DNA of 64,000 nucleotides from Aquipuribacter nitratireducens (lineage in GTDB: Bacteria; Actinomycetota; Actinomycetes; Actinomycetales; JBBAYJ01). The stretch's first letter is position 1; the number at the start of each line of letters is the position of its first letter. Under the pieces are notes generated by a model. That model saw nothing but the letters and a program-made list of their open reading frames with translations. It was not told the DNA's origin and ran no database searches. The position numbers and the translations under genes are program-made. Where the stretch lies: contig NZ_JBBEOG010000004.1 of assembly GCF_037860835.1 (NCBI RefSeq), positions 248,001 through 312,000 of the forward strand. Reading direction: 5' to 3'. This document shows, one piece after another, positions 25,213 through 33,886 of the stretch.

Positions 25213-25275
25213 CCTGCCGAACAGCGAGACAGGGTGCCGACGGAGGCGCCCGCTCAGTGCCACGAGGAGGTGGAC

Positions 25276-26322
25276 GTGAGCGCTCCCGCTCAGACCCGCG
25301 ATCCCGAGAACGCGTCCGGCGCGCGCCGGCCGCGCTGGCCGTCGGTCTCCCGCGGGCTCGCGACGATCAGCGTCGCCCTCGTCGCCCTCCTCGTCGTGAG
25401 CGCCGTCGTGGCCCCGTCGAGCGTGAGCCGCGGGGCCCTCCTCGGCATGCTCCCCTTCGCCGCGGTGCTCGCCGTCGTCGCCCTCGGTCAGACGCTGGTC
25501 GTCCAGCAGGGGGGCTTCGACCTGTCGGTCCCCGGCGCGGTGTCCCTCGCCGTCGTCGTCGTCACGCACCAGCCGAACGGCGACGACTCGCGCCTCCCCC
25601 TCGCCATCCTCACCGCCCTCGGCTTCGCGATCGCGGCCGGGCTGGTCAACGGGTTCCTCGTGAGCCGCCTGCGGCTCAACCCCATCGTCGCCACGCTCGG
25701 CATGAGCGCGCTGCTGTACGCCGTGGTCCTCGCGATCAGCTCCGGTGCCCCCCGCCGGACCACCGACCTGCTGGCGGACCTCACCGGCGGCATCACCGCG
25801 GGCGTCCCCCACGCGGTCCTCATCGCCGTCGTCGTCGTCGCCGTCACGACGACGGCCATGAAGTCGACGGTCGCCGGCCGCGAGTTCGAGGCGGTGGGCG
25901 CCAGCGCCCCCGCGGCGCACGCGACGGGCCTGCCGGTCGTGCGTCGACGGGCCTCGGCGTACCTGTGGGCGCAGGTCCTGTACTGCATCGCCGGGATCAT
26001 GCTCGCCGGCATCGTCGCCCAGCCCACCGCCTTCCAGGGCGACGCGTACCTGTTGCCGTCCGTGGCCGCGGTCGTCCTCGGCGGGACGTCGCTGCTCGGC
26101 GGCCGGGGCTACCTCGTCGCGACGGCGGTCGCCGCGCTGTTCCTCAGCCAGCTGCAGCAGTTCGTCCTCGCGCTCGGTGTCAGCTTCGCGATCCGCACCA
26201 TCGTCGAGGCCGCGGCCCTGGGCCTCGGGGTGGCCCTGTTCACCGTCGACTGGACATCGGTCCGCCGGCGGCTCTCCTCCCTCCTGCCCGCCCGGTCCGG
26301 CGCACCCGCGACCGGCCCCTGA
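25276..26322 (+). CDS. CUT2-type (ribose/xylose class) ABC permease
   Basis: A 348-residue inner-membrane protein with about ten hydrophobic segments. The GTG at 25276 follows GAGGAGG. Family signs are GQTLVVQQGGFDLSVPGA near residue 75, LVNGFLVSRLRLNPIVATLG and VLGGTSLLGGRGY. It should form a heterodimeric pore with the permease half of the fused protein at 27646. The family imports pentoses, hexoses, polyols and autoinducers; the actual substrate is unknown. Confidence 0.9.
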   Translation: MSAPAQTRDPENASGARRPRWPSVSRGLATISVALVALLVVSAVVAPSSVSRGALLGMLPFAAVLAVVALGQTLVVQQGGFDLSVPGAVSLAVVVVTHQPNGDDSRLPLAILTALGFAIAAGLVNGFLVSRLRLNPIVATLGMSALLYAVVLAISSGAPRRTTDLLADLTGGITAGVPHAVLIAVVVVAVTTTAMKSTVAGREFEAVGASAPAAHATGLPVVRRRASAYLWAQVLYCIAGIMLAGIVAQPTAFQGDAYLLPSVAAVVLGGTSLLGGRGYLVATAVAALFLSQLQQFVLALGVSFAIRTIVEAAALGLGVALFTVDWTSVRRRLSSLLPARSGAPATGP

Positions 26323-26387
26323 CCCTCACCTCCCACCCGTCCCGGCGACGACGCCGGGGCGTCAGCACCACAGAGAGGACCCAACCC

Positions 26388-27545
26388 ATGACCCGCGCAC
26401 TCCCACACCTCCGGGCGCTCGCCGCGCTCGGAGCCGCAGGCCTGCTGCTGGCGGCCTGCGGTGGTTCCGACGACGGCGACGCCGTGGCCACCGACGCGGC
26501 CCCCGCGGCCGGCGCCGACAGCACGGACGAGCCCGCGGGCGACGGCGACACGGCTGCCTCCGGGGACGTCCCCGCCTGGTGCGGTCCCGAGGAGATCACC
26601 CTCGGGTTCACCGACGGCTTCGGTGGCAACAGCTGGCGCCTCGTCACGACCGAGTCCGGCCGGGACGAGGCCGCCAAGTGCCCGAGCGTCACCGAGTTCC
26701 TCTACGCCGACGGGCAGGGCGACACCCAGAAGGCCATCTCCGACATCCAGGGCATGGTCGCGCAGGGCGTCGACGCCCTCGTCGTCTTCCCCGACGCCGG
26801 CGAGGCGATGCTCCCCGCGCTGCGCAGCGCGTTCGAGGCCGGCGTGGTCACCGTCCCCTACCGCGTCGACCCCGGCGGCGAGGACGGCGTCGACTACACG
26901 GCGTTCATCGCCCTCGACAACGAGAACGACGGGCAGAACTACGCAGCGGGCATCCAGGAGCTGCTGCCCGACGGCGGGAACGTGCTGTTCCTCGGCGGCC
27001 CCGCCGGCAACAGCCAGAGCACCCAGGCGGCCGAGGCCATGCAGGCCGCGCTCGACCCCGAGCTCTACACCTTCATCGGCGAGCAGCCGTTCGAGGTGAC
27101 GAACTGGGACCCGGCCCTCGCGCAGCAGGTCCTCACCGCGGCCATCGCCCGCTACGACGACATCGACGTCATCGTGTCCGACTTCGGCCCCTCGCTCGTC
27201 GGCGCGCTGCCGGAGTTCGAGAACGCCGGCCGCACGATCCCGCCGCTCGTCACCTCCGACGGCAACGTCCTCGGCTGCTTCTGGGAGGAGAACCAGGAGG
27301 CCAACGAGGGCTTCGAGCTGTTCACCATCGCCACCGGCAACGACCACGTCCGCACCGCCATGCAGTACGCCATCGCCCAGGCGACCGGCGGCGAGGTGCC
27401 GGAGAGCACGGCCCACCAGCACGCGCTGTTCGAGAACTCCGTCACCGGTGACCCGAACGAGGTGCAGTGCGAGCCCGACCTGCCCGGCGACATCTACCTG
27501 TCCGCCGAGCTGCCCGCCGAGGAGCAGGCGGCGCTCCTCGAGTGA
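26388..27545 (+). CDS. Sugar-type substrate-binding lipoprotein of the importer
   Basis: A 385-residue protein. The ATG has GAGAGGA upstream. The signal ends in LLAAC with the lipidated Cys at 24, followed by an Asp/Ala/Gly linker. The rest is a periplasmic-binding fold of the ribose/LacI class: ITLGFTDGFGGNSWR, QGVDALVVFPDAG, GGNVLFLGGPAGNSQ and IDVIVSDFGPSLVG. It captures the substrate outside the membrane for the permeases. A hairpin follows the stop, perhaps to keep its mRNA abundant. Confidence 0.92.
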   Translation: MTRALPHLRALAALGAAGLLLAACGGSDDGDAVATDAAPAAGADSTDEPAGDGDTAASGDVPAWCGPEEITLGFTDGFGGNSWRLVTTESGRDEAAKCPSVTEFLYADGQGDTQKAISDIQGMVAQGVDALVVFPDAGEAMLPALRSAFEAGVVTVPYRVDPGGEDGVDYTAFIALDNENDGQNYAAGIQELLPDGGNVLFLGGPAGNSQSTQAAEAMQAALDPELYTFIGEQPFEVTNWDPALAQQVLTAAIARYDDIDVIVSDFGPSLVGALPEFENAGRTIPPLVTSDGNVLGCFWEENQEANEGFELFTIATGNDHVRTAMQYAIAQATGGEVPESTAHQHALFENSVTGDPNEVQCEPDLPGDIYLSAELPAEEQAALLE

Positions 27546-27551
27546 TGCGAC

Positions 27552-27589
27552 CCCCGTGCCGGAGGGGTCCCCCGCCCTCCGGCACGGGG
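27552..27589 (+). terminator. Intra-operon hairpin after the binding-protein gene
   Basis: A 15-bp perfect stem, 27552-27566 with 27575-27589 (CCCCGTGCCGGAGGG and complement), and an eight-base loop. It stands between the binding-protein and ATPase-permease genes. It may be a partial terminator or a 3' stabiliser that raises binding-protein mRNA over the rest, as in many binding-protein operons. Confidence 0.7.
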
Positions 27590-27645
27590 CCCCACCCGTC
27601 CCTGCCGCCCGAACCCCAGCCCCGCCCGCACGAGAGGAGCACGTC

Positions 27646-30240
27646 GTGGTGCCAGAACAGGCCCCGGCCGCCCCCCGGACCACCGGAGGGGCCGCGACGG
27701 TGCCCGGTCCGGTGACCGACCTGCGAGCCGACGGTGCGCACGACACCGCCGGGGCCCGCGTGCCGGTCCTCCGCCTGACAGACATCCACAAGCGCTTCGG
27801 CGGTGTGGTCGCCCTCGGTGGGGTCTCGCTGGATGTCCTGCCCGGCGAGGTGCACGCCCTCCTGGGCGAGAACGGCGCCGGCAAGTCGACGCTCATGGGC
27901 GTCGCCTCGGGGACGCTGCGCCCGGACGAGGGCACCATCGTGGTCGGCGGTCAGGACGTCGAGCACCTCACGCCGGTGACGGCGGGTCAGCTCGGCATCG
28001 CCATCGTCCACCAGCACCCCGCGGTCCTGCCCGACCTCACCGTCGCCGAGAACCTGCGCGTCGCCCTGGGGCGGGCCCGCCTGCGGGAGGAGGGCGCCGA
28101 GCCGCGTCGCACCATGCGGGCCCTGCTCGACGACGTGGGCTGCGAGGCGCACCTCGACGACCGCGTCGGCAACCTCACCGTCGCGCAGAAGCACCTGCTC
28201 GAGCTCGCGAAGGCGCTCGCCCAGCGCCCGCGCGTCCTCATCCTCGACGAGCCGACGGCGCCGCTCGGCAGCGACAGCGTCGACCTCCTCTTCGACAGGG
28301 TGCGCGCCGCGGCCGCCACCGGGACCGCCGTCGTCTACATCACCCACCGGCTCGCCGAGGTCCGTCTGCTCGCCGACCGGGTCACGGTCCTCCGCGACGG
28401 CAGGCTGCGGGGGACGGCCGCGACCGTCGACGTGTCCGACGACGAGCTCCTCGCCCTCATCGTCGGTCGCACGCTCGAGTCGACCTTCCCGCCCAAGCGG
28501 CCGGACGCCGCCGACGCCCCGCTCGTCCTCGAGGTCGACGGCCTCACCGGCGAGGGGTTCACCGACGTCTCGCTCCAGGTGCGCCGGGGACAGGTGCTCG
28601 GGATCGCCGGCGTGGTCGGGAACGGGCAGTCCGAGCTGTTGCGCGCGCTCGCCGGCCTGGCCGCGTCGCACGGCGCCGTGCGGCTGGGAGACGAAGCGCG
28701 CCACGGGCGCCAGCTGCTCCGCGACGCCTCGTACCTCCCGGCGGACCGGCACCGCGAGGGGCTCATGATGTCGATGTCCGTCCGGGAGAACGCCGCGGTC
28801 GCCGCGTTGCGCCGGTTCACCCGCGGGCCGTTCCTGTCCCGGCGGCGCGAGCTCGACGCCGTCAGCGGGGAGATGCGCGCCCTGGCGGTCAAGGCACCGC
28901 ACCCGGACACGCCCGTCACCAGCCTGTCCGGCGGCAACCAGCAGAAGGTCGTGCTCGCCCGCGCCCTGCTCGCGGAGCCGCGCCTCGTCCTGGCCGACGA
29001 GCCGACTCAGGGCGTCGACGTCGGAGCCCGCGCGGAGATCTACTCGATCCTGCGTCGGGTCGCCGACCAGGGGGTCCCCGTCGTCGTCGCCTCCTCCGAC
29101 GCGAAGGAGCTCGAGGGCCTCTGCGACGTCGTCGTCGTGATGTCCCGCGGTCACGTCGTCGAACGGCTCGAGGGTGAGGAGCTCACCGAGGAGCGCATGG
29201 TCCGCGCCGCGGTCGAGTCGACGACCCACCGTCGGACCACCGACGTCGAGCGTCCCGCGACGGCGACCCGCACCGCCGGCATCCGCCGGGCACTCGAGGG
29301 GGACTACGCGCCGGTCGTCGCCCTCGCCGTCGTGATCCTCGGGCTCGGGGCGTTCATCCTCAGCCAGAACGACCGGTACCTGCTGCCGTTCAACGTGACG
29401 TCGGTCCTCATGCTCGTGACGGCGCTCGGCTTCATCTCCCTCGGTCAGACCGTCGCCCTGCTCACCGGTGGGATCGACCTCTCGGTCGGTCCGTTGGCCG
29501 GCTTCCTCGTCGTGGTCGCGTCGTTCTTCGTCAACGACGGCGCCGCCCTACCGGTGCTGCTGGCCGGCTTCCTGCTCATGCTCGTCGCGGCGGGCGCCAC
29601 CGGCGCCGTCAACGGCTCCCTCGTCCGGTTCGCGCACTTCACACCGGTCGCCGCGACGCTCGTCGCGTACATCGCGCTCCAGGGGCTCAGCTTCACCCTG
29701 CGTGCCTCGCCGGGCGGCATCATCAGCCGACAGGTGACGGACGCCCTGCTCACGACCGTCGGGCCGATCCCGGTCGTCTTCGTCGTCCTCGTCGCCGTGA
29801 CGCTCGTCCTCGAGCGGCTGCTGCGCGCCAGCGGCTGGGGGCTGCGCCTGCGAGCGGTCGGCTCCCACGAGGAGGCGGCGCGGCGCCTCGGGGTCAAGGT
29901 CAACCCCACGGTGGTCGCCGCGTACGTCCTCGTCTCGGTGCTCGTCTTCTGCGGCGCGGTGCTCCTGCTCGCCCAGCTCGGGATCGGGGACCCCGCCCAG
30001 GGCGTCGGCTACACCCTCACGAGCATCACGGCCGTCGTCCTCGGCGGCACGAGCCTGCTCGGTGGCCGCGGCACGTTCGTCGGGACGCTGCTCGGGGCCT
30101 TCCTCGTCGTCCAGCTGCTCAACGCCACCACGTTCCTCGGTCTCGACCAGGAGTGGCAGTACCTGTTCCAGGGCGCGCTCATCGTCGTCGCCGCCGTCGT
30201 CTACAGCCGGCTGCGCGGGACCCGCGCGGCCGGCGTCTGA
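27646..30240 (+). CDS. CUT2 ABC transporter: two ATPase domains fused to a permease
   Basis: One 864-residue chain combining an RbsA-like tandem ATPase and an RbsC-like permease. The first ATPase is at about 44-280 (GENGAGKST, LILDEPT, degenerate signature LTVAQKHL). The second, at 292-525, has the degenerate Walker A GVVGNGQSE typical of the family, LSGGNQQKVVLA and LADEPTQGVDVG. The permease covers 554-860: LGQTVALLTGGIDLSVGP, VNGSLVRF, VLGGTSLLGGRG. The GTG at 27646 follows GAGAGGAG by six bases; GTG 27649 is also possible. With the separate permease at 25276 it completes the importer. Confidence 0.92.
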   Translation: MVPEQAPAAPRTTGGAATVPGPVTDLRADGAHDTAGARVPVLRLTDIHKRFGGVVALGGVSLDVLPGEVHALLGENGAGKSTLMGVASGTLRPDEGTIVVGGQDVEHLTPVTAGQLGIAIVHQHPAVLPDLTVAENLRVALGRARLREEGAEPRRTMRALLDDVGCEAHLDDRVGNLTVAQKHLLELAKALAQRPRVLILDEPTAPLGSDSVDLLFDRVRAAAATGTAVVYITHRLAEVRLLADRVTVLRDGRLRGTAATVDVSDDELLALIVGRTLESTFPPKRPDAADAPLVLEVDGLTGEGFTDVSLQVRRGQVLGIAGVVGNGQSELLRALAGLAASHGAVRLGDEARHGRQLLRDASYLPADRHREGLMMSMSVRENAAVAALRRFTRGPFLSRRRELDAVSGEMRALAVKAPHPDTPVTSLSGGNQQKVVLARALLAEPRLVLADEPTQGVDVGARAEIYSILRRVADQGVPVVVASSDAKELEGLCDVVVVMSRGHVVERLEGEELTEERMVRAAVESTTHRRTTDVERPATATRTAGIRRALEGDYAPVVALAVVILGLGAFILSQNDRYLLPFNVTSVLMLVTALGFISLGQTVALLTGGIDLSVGPLAGFLVVVASFFVNDGAALPVLLAGFLLMLVAAGATGAVNGSLVRFAHFTPVAATLVAYIALQGLSFTLRASPGGIISRQVTDALLTTVGPIPVVFVVLVAVTLVLERLLRASGWGLRLRAVGSHEEAARRLGVKVNPTVVAAYVLVSVLVFCGAVLLLAQLGIGDPAQGVGYTLTSITAVVLGGTSLLGGRGTFVGTLLGAFLVVQLLNATTFLGLDQEWQYLFQGALIVVAAVVYSRLRGTRAAGV

Positions 30241-30253
30241 GAGGAGCCCCCTC

Positions 30254-31318
30254 ATGCGAGCCGCACGCTTCCACGGTCAGGGCGACATCCGCGTCGAGGA
30301 GGTGCCCGAGCCCCGCGTCGCCGCCCCGGACGACGTCCTCCTCCGTGTCCACTGGTGCGGGATCTGCGGGACCGACCTCCACGAGTACGCGGTGGGACCG
30401 ATCGTGACGCCCACGAGCCCCCACCCCCTCACCGGGGCCGTGCTGCCGCAGACGCTCGGACACGAGTTCTCCGCGACGGTCGTGGAGGTCGGCGCCGACG
30501 TCCGCGACGTCAGCCCGGGCGACCGCGTGTCGGTGATGCCCGCCATCGTGTGCGGGCGCTGCCGGTACTGCCGCCGCGGCTACGGGCACCTGTGCGAGCG
30601 CTTCGCGTGCACGGGGCTGAGCGCCGAGACCGGCGGGCTCGCCGAGCACGCCGTCGTCAAGGACTACCAGGTCGCCCGTGTGCCGGACGAGGTGTCGGAC
30701 ATCGAGGCTGCGGTGGTCGAGCCGGCAGCAGTCGCCGCCTACGGCGTGGACCGGGCCGGTGTCACCGGGGGCGACACGGTGCTCGTCACCGGCGCCGGAC
30801 CCATCGGCGTCCTGTCGGCGATGTACGCCTCCGCCGTCGGCGCGGGGCTCGTCGTGGTGGCCGAGCCGAACCCGGCCCGGGCCCAGCTCGCGCGGGACCT
30901 GCAGCTGGGAGAGGTCGTCGACCCGACGGCCGACGGCTTCGACGAGGTCGTCAGCGACCTCACCGACGGCGCCGGCTTCGACGTCGGCGTCGAGTGCTCC
31001 GGGACCACCCCCGGCCTGCAGACGTGCCTGACGAACGTCTCCCGGCGCAGCACCGTCGTGCAGACGGGCCTGCACACCAGGCCCGCGACGATCGACGCGA
31101 TGGCGCTCGCGGAGAACGAGGTCACCCTCGTCGGCTCCTGGTGCTACCGGCTCACGGACTGGCCGCGCATCATCCGGCTCATCGCCAAGGGCTCCTACCC
31201 CGTCGCCCGCGCCGTCACGGCGCAGATCGACCTCGCCGACGTCGTGACCGCCGGCTTCGACCGGCTCGTCGACCCCACCGGGGACCAGCTGAAGGTCCTC
31301 GTCAGCGCCGCGCGCTGA
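30254..31318 (+). CDS. Zinc-dependent medium-chain dehydrogenase, 2,3-butanediol dehydrogenase-like
   Basis: A 354-residue cytosolic enzyme. The catalytic zinc ligands are in GICGTDLHEY and GHEF, and the structural zinc has four Cys (CGRCRYCRRGYGHLC). The Rossmann turn is VTGAGPIGVL with an acidic residue after strand two (VAEPN), so NAD is likely. The HEYAVGP and HPLTGAVLPQTLGHEF lines match (R,R)-butanediol dehydrogenase relatives. It begins 13 bases after the transporter gene. In this island it would turn a vicinal diol into an acyloin, or the reverse. Confidence 0.87.
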   Translation: MRAARFHGQGDIRVEEVPEPRVAAPDDVLLRVHWCGICGTDLHEYAVGPIVTPTSPHPLTGAVLPQTLGHEFSATVVEVGADVRDVSPGDRVSVMPAIVCGRCRYCRRGYGHLCERFACTGLSAETGGLAEHAVVKDYQVARVPDEVSDIEAAVVEPAAVAAYGVDRAGVTGGDTVLVTGAGPIGVLSAMYASAVGAGLVVVAEPNPARAQLARDLQLGEVVDPTADGFDEVVSDLTDGAGFDVGVECSGTTPGLQTCLTNVSRRSTVVQTGLHTRPATIDAMALAENEVTLVGSWCYRLTDWPRIIRLIAKGSYPVARAVTAQIDLADVVTAGFDRLVDPTGDQLKVLVSAAR

Positions 31319-31362
31319 GCCCGCCGCGCCGAGCCCACCAGCCACAGAAGGAGAGGACAGCC

Positions 31363-31818
31363 ATGGCCGCCATCGGCACGTTGCACCACGTCGGCATCAC
31401 CGTGAAGGACCTCGAGGCCTCCCTCGCCTGGTACTCGGACGTCCTAGGCGTCGAGCCCGAGTGGATCGCCGAGGGCTCCGGGGAGGAGCTCGGCCGCGCG
31501 GTCGGGGTCCCCGACGCCCGCCTCCGCTTCGCCATGCTCCGCCTCGGCAACGCCGTCGTCGAGCTGCTCTGCTACGACAACGGGCGGGACGAGACCTTCA
31601 CCCGCTCGAACGCCGACGTCGGCTCCGCGCACGTCTGCATCGACGTCCCCGACATCCGAGCCGCCTACGAGGACCTGCAGGCGAAGGGCGTGCAGTTCCT
31701 CGCGCCGCCGCTCGACATCACCGACGGGCCCCTCGCCGGGTGCGCCTTCGCCTACTTCCGGGACCCGGACGGCGTCACGCTGGAAATCTTCCAGCACGAG
31801 ACGGGGGCCGCCGCGTGA
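31363..31818 (+). CDS. VOC-family (glyoxalase/epimerase-like) metalloenzyme
   Basis: A 151-residue protein with AAGGAGAGGA before its ATG. It has two beta-alpha-beta-beta-beta modules: LHHVGITVKDLEASLAWYSD and later SAHVCIDVPDI, ending FRDPDGVTLEIFQHE. The His near residue 9, Glu in VVELL, His in SAHV and Glu in LEIF are placed as metal ligands of the family. Relatives include methylmalonyl-CoA epimerase and glyoxalase I. The reaction here is unknown. Its stop overlaps the next start (GTGA). Confidence 0.82.
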   Translation: MAAIGTLHHVGITVKDLEASLAWYSDVLGVEPEWIAEGSGEELGRAVGVPDARLRFAMLRLGNAVVELLCYDNGRDETFTRSNADVGSAHVCIDVPDIRAAYEDLQAKGVQFLAPPLDITDGPLAGCAFAYFRDPDGVTLEIFQHETGAAA

Positions 31819-32909
31819 GCGCCCGCCGCGCCCTCGTCGTCGGCGCCTCCGGCATCACCGGCGGCAACACCGCCGAGTACCTGCTCGACCAGGGCTGGGA
31901 GGTGCTGGGCGTCAGCCGACGCCCACCGGGTCGGGCCCAGGGCATGACCCACGTGCCCGTCGACGTCCTCGACGCCGAGGCGACCGCCGACGCCCTCGGC
32001 GGGCTCGGGGTCACCCACGTCTTCTTCTGCACGTGGTCGCGGCAGCCCACCGAGGCTCAGAACATCACCGTCAACAGCGCGATGCTCCGCAACGTGCTGG
32101 AGGCGGTCGGCCCGGCGGGCACCGTGCAGCACGCCGCGCTCGTCACCGGGCTCAAGCACTACCTCGGTCCGTTCGAGGCGTACGCGCAGGAGCCGGCCAA
32201 GCCGCCGTTCCGGGAGAGCCAGCCGCGCCTGCCCGTCGCCAACTTCTACTACGACCAGGAGGACGTGCTGTGGGACGCGGCGTCCCGCCACGGCTTCTCG
32301 TGGTCGGTCCACCGCCCGCACACCGTCATCGGCTACGCCGTCGGCAACGCGATGAACATGGCGGTGACCCTCGGCGTGTACGGGACCCTCTGTCGCGAGA
32401 CGGGCGAGCCCTTCGTCTTCCCCGGCTCCCACGAGCAGTACACGTCGACCACCGACATCACCGACGCCCGGCTGCTCGCCCGGCACCTGGCGTGGGCCGC
32501 GACGAGCCCGAGCGCCGCGAACGAGGCCTTCAACATCACCAACGGCGACACGTTCCGCTGGGAGGAGATGTGGACGGTTGTCGCCGCCGGACTCGGCGTC
32601 GAGCCGGCCCCGTACCCCGGCCACCCCACGCCCCTCGAGGGCCGCATGGACCACGCGGCGTCCCTGTGGCGCGACATCGCCGCGCGCGAGGGCCTCGTGG
32701 AGCCCGACGTCGACCGGCTCGTGTCGTGGTGGCACACCGACAGCGACCTCGGTCGACAGGTCGAGACGTGGGCCGACATGACGAAGAGCCGCGAGGCCGG
32801 CTTCACCGACGCCCAGGACAGCAGCCGCTCGTTCCTCGACGTCTTCGACCGCCTCCGCGCCGAGGACGTCCTGCCGACTGTCCCCGACACCGCGAGGAGC
32901 ACGACATGA
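31815..32909 (+). CDS. PRISE-type SDR (progesterone 5-beta-reductase / iridoid synthase-like)
   Basis: A 364-residue extended SDR. The start of the chain is ALVVGASGITGGNTAEYLL, an NAD(P) turn, and VSRRPPG suggests NADPH. The PRISE signatures are present: VTGLKHYLGPFE with the Lys, NFYYDQEDVLW with the Tyr, then HRPHTVIGY, FPGS and FNITNGDTFRW. Plant members reduce the C=C of enones and enals. A comparable reduction of an unsaturated carbonyl intermediate is a reasonable inference here. It is coupled to both neighbours by 4-base overlaps. Confidence 0.82.
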   Translation: MSARRALVVGASGITGGNTAEYLLDQGWEVLGVSRRPPGRAQGMTHVPVDVLDAEATADALGGLGVTHVFFCTWSRQPTEAQNITVNSAMLRNVLEAVGPAGTVQHAALVTGLKHYLGPFEAYAQEPAKPPFRESQPRLPVANFYYDQEDVLWDAASRHGFSWSVHRPHTVIGYAVGNAMNMAVTLGVYGTLCRETGEPFVFPGSHEQYTSTTDITDARLLARHLAWAATSPSAANEAFNITNGDTFRWEEMWTVVAAGLGVEPAPYPGHPTPLEGRMDHAASLWRDIAAREGLVEPDVDRLVSWWHTDSDLGRQVETWADMTKSREAGFTDAQDSSRSFLDVFDRLRAEDVLPTVPDTARSTT

Positions 32910-33886
32910 AGGCCCTGCAGTTCGCCGACAAGGACCGGATCGTCCTGGCCGAGACCGAGCCGCCGGCCATCGGCGACGACGAGGTCCTCGTCGCGCTGCG
33001 CTCGGTCGGCATCTGCCACTCCGACTTCGAGCTCCTGCACGGGCGCTACATCATCCCCTTCTCCTACCCGCTGATCCCCGGTCACGAGTGGTCCGGGGCG
33101 GTCGCGGAGGTCGGCAAGGACGTGACGTCCTTCCGACCCGGCGACCGGGTCCTCGGGGAGTGCGTGATCGGCCAGGAGCACTTCGGCTTCTCCATCTCCG
33201 GGGCCGCCGCGGAGTACTTCGTCGCCCGGCCCGAGTGGCTGCACCACGTGCCCGACGAGCTCGACGACACCCAGGCCGCCCTCGTCGAGCCGTTCAGCTG
33301 CGCGTACTTCGCCTCCACCCGCGCCGACAACATCGACGGCAGCGACACCGCCGTCGTCTTCGGCGCCGGACCGATCGGGCTCAGTGCGGTCGCCGTCGCG
33401 AACGCGCTCGGAGCCCGGGTCATCTGCGCGGAACCTGACGCCCGACGCGGTGACGTCGCCCGCACCCTGGGTGCGGACGAGGTCCTCGACCCGACCGCCG
33501 AGGGCTTCGTCGACCTCGTCCACGAGTCGACCGGCGGCCGCGGCGCCGACGTGGTCTTCGAGGCCTCGGGCCATCCGGCGGCGATGGCCGCCGCACTGGA
33601 GGTCGCCGGTTTCGACGCGCGCCTGGTCAACATCGGCATCGACGTGGGTGCCGAGGTGCCCGCGCAGCTCGGGCTCGTGCAGTCCAAGCAGCTGCAGCTG
33701 CGCGGCACGATCGGCTCGCCAGGGGTGTGGCCGCAGACGCTGCGCTTCCTCGCGCGCACCGGCATCGACATGTCGCCGATCGTCACGAGCCGCTTCCCGC
33801 TGGAGCGCGCACCGGAGGCGTACGAGGCCGCAGCCCGTACCGACGAGAACGTCAAGGTCCACATCGAGTCGGGGGCCGGCGCATGA
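32906..33886 (+). CDS. Medium-chain alcohol dehydrogenase lacking the structural zinc site
   Basis: A 326-residue enzyme of the sorbitol/threonine-dehydrogenase group. The catalytic site has GICHSDFELL and GHEWSG. The four-Cys structural lobe of its relatives is absent: after GDRVLGECVIG the chain passes to FGFSISGAAAEYF. The Rossmann turn is FGAGPIGLSAV with CAEPDAR. The stop overlaps the next ATG. It may oxidise a different hydroxyl of the same substrate from the other two dehydrogenases. Confidence 0.83.
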   Translation: MKALQFADKDRIVLAETEPPAIGDDEVLVALRSVGICHSDFELLHGRYIIPFSYPLIPGHEWSGAVAEVGKDVTSFRPGDRVLGECVIGQEHFGFSISGAAAEYFVARPEWLHHVPDELDDTQAALVEPFSCAYFASTRADNIDGSDTAVVFGAGPIGLSAVAVANALGARVICAEPDARRGDVARTLGADEVLDPTAEGFVDLVHESTGGRGADVVFEASGHPAAMAAALEVAGFDARLVNIGIDVGAEVPAQLGLVQSKQLQLRGTIGSPGVWPQTLRFLARTGIDMSPIVTSRFPLERAPEAYEAAARTDENVKVHIESGAGA

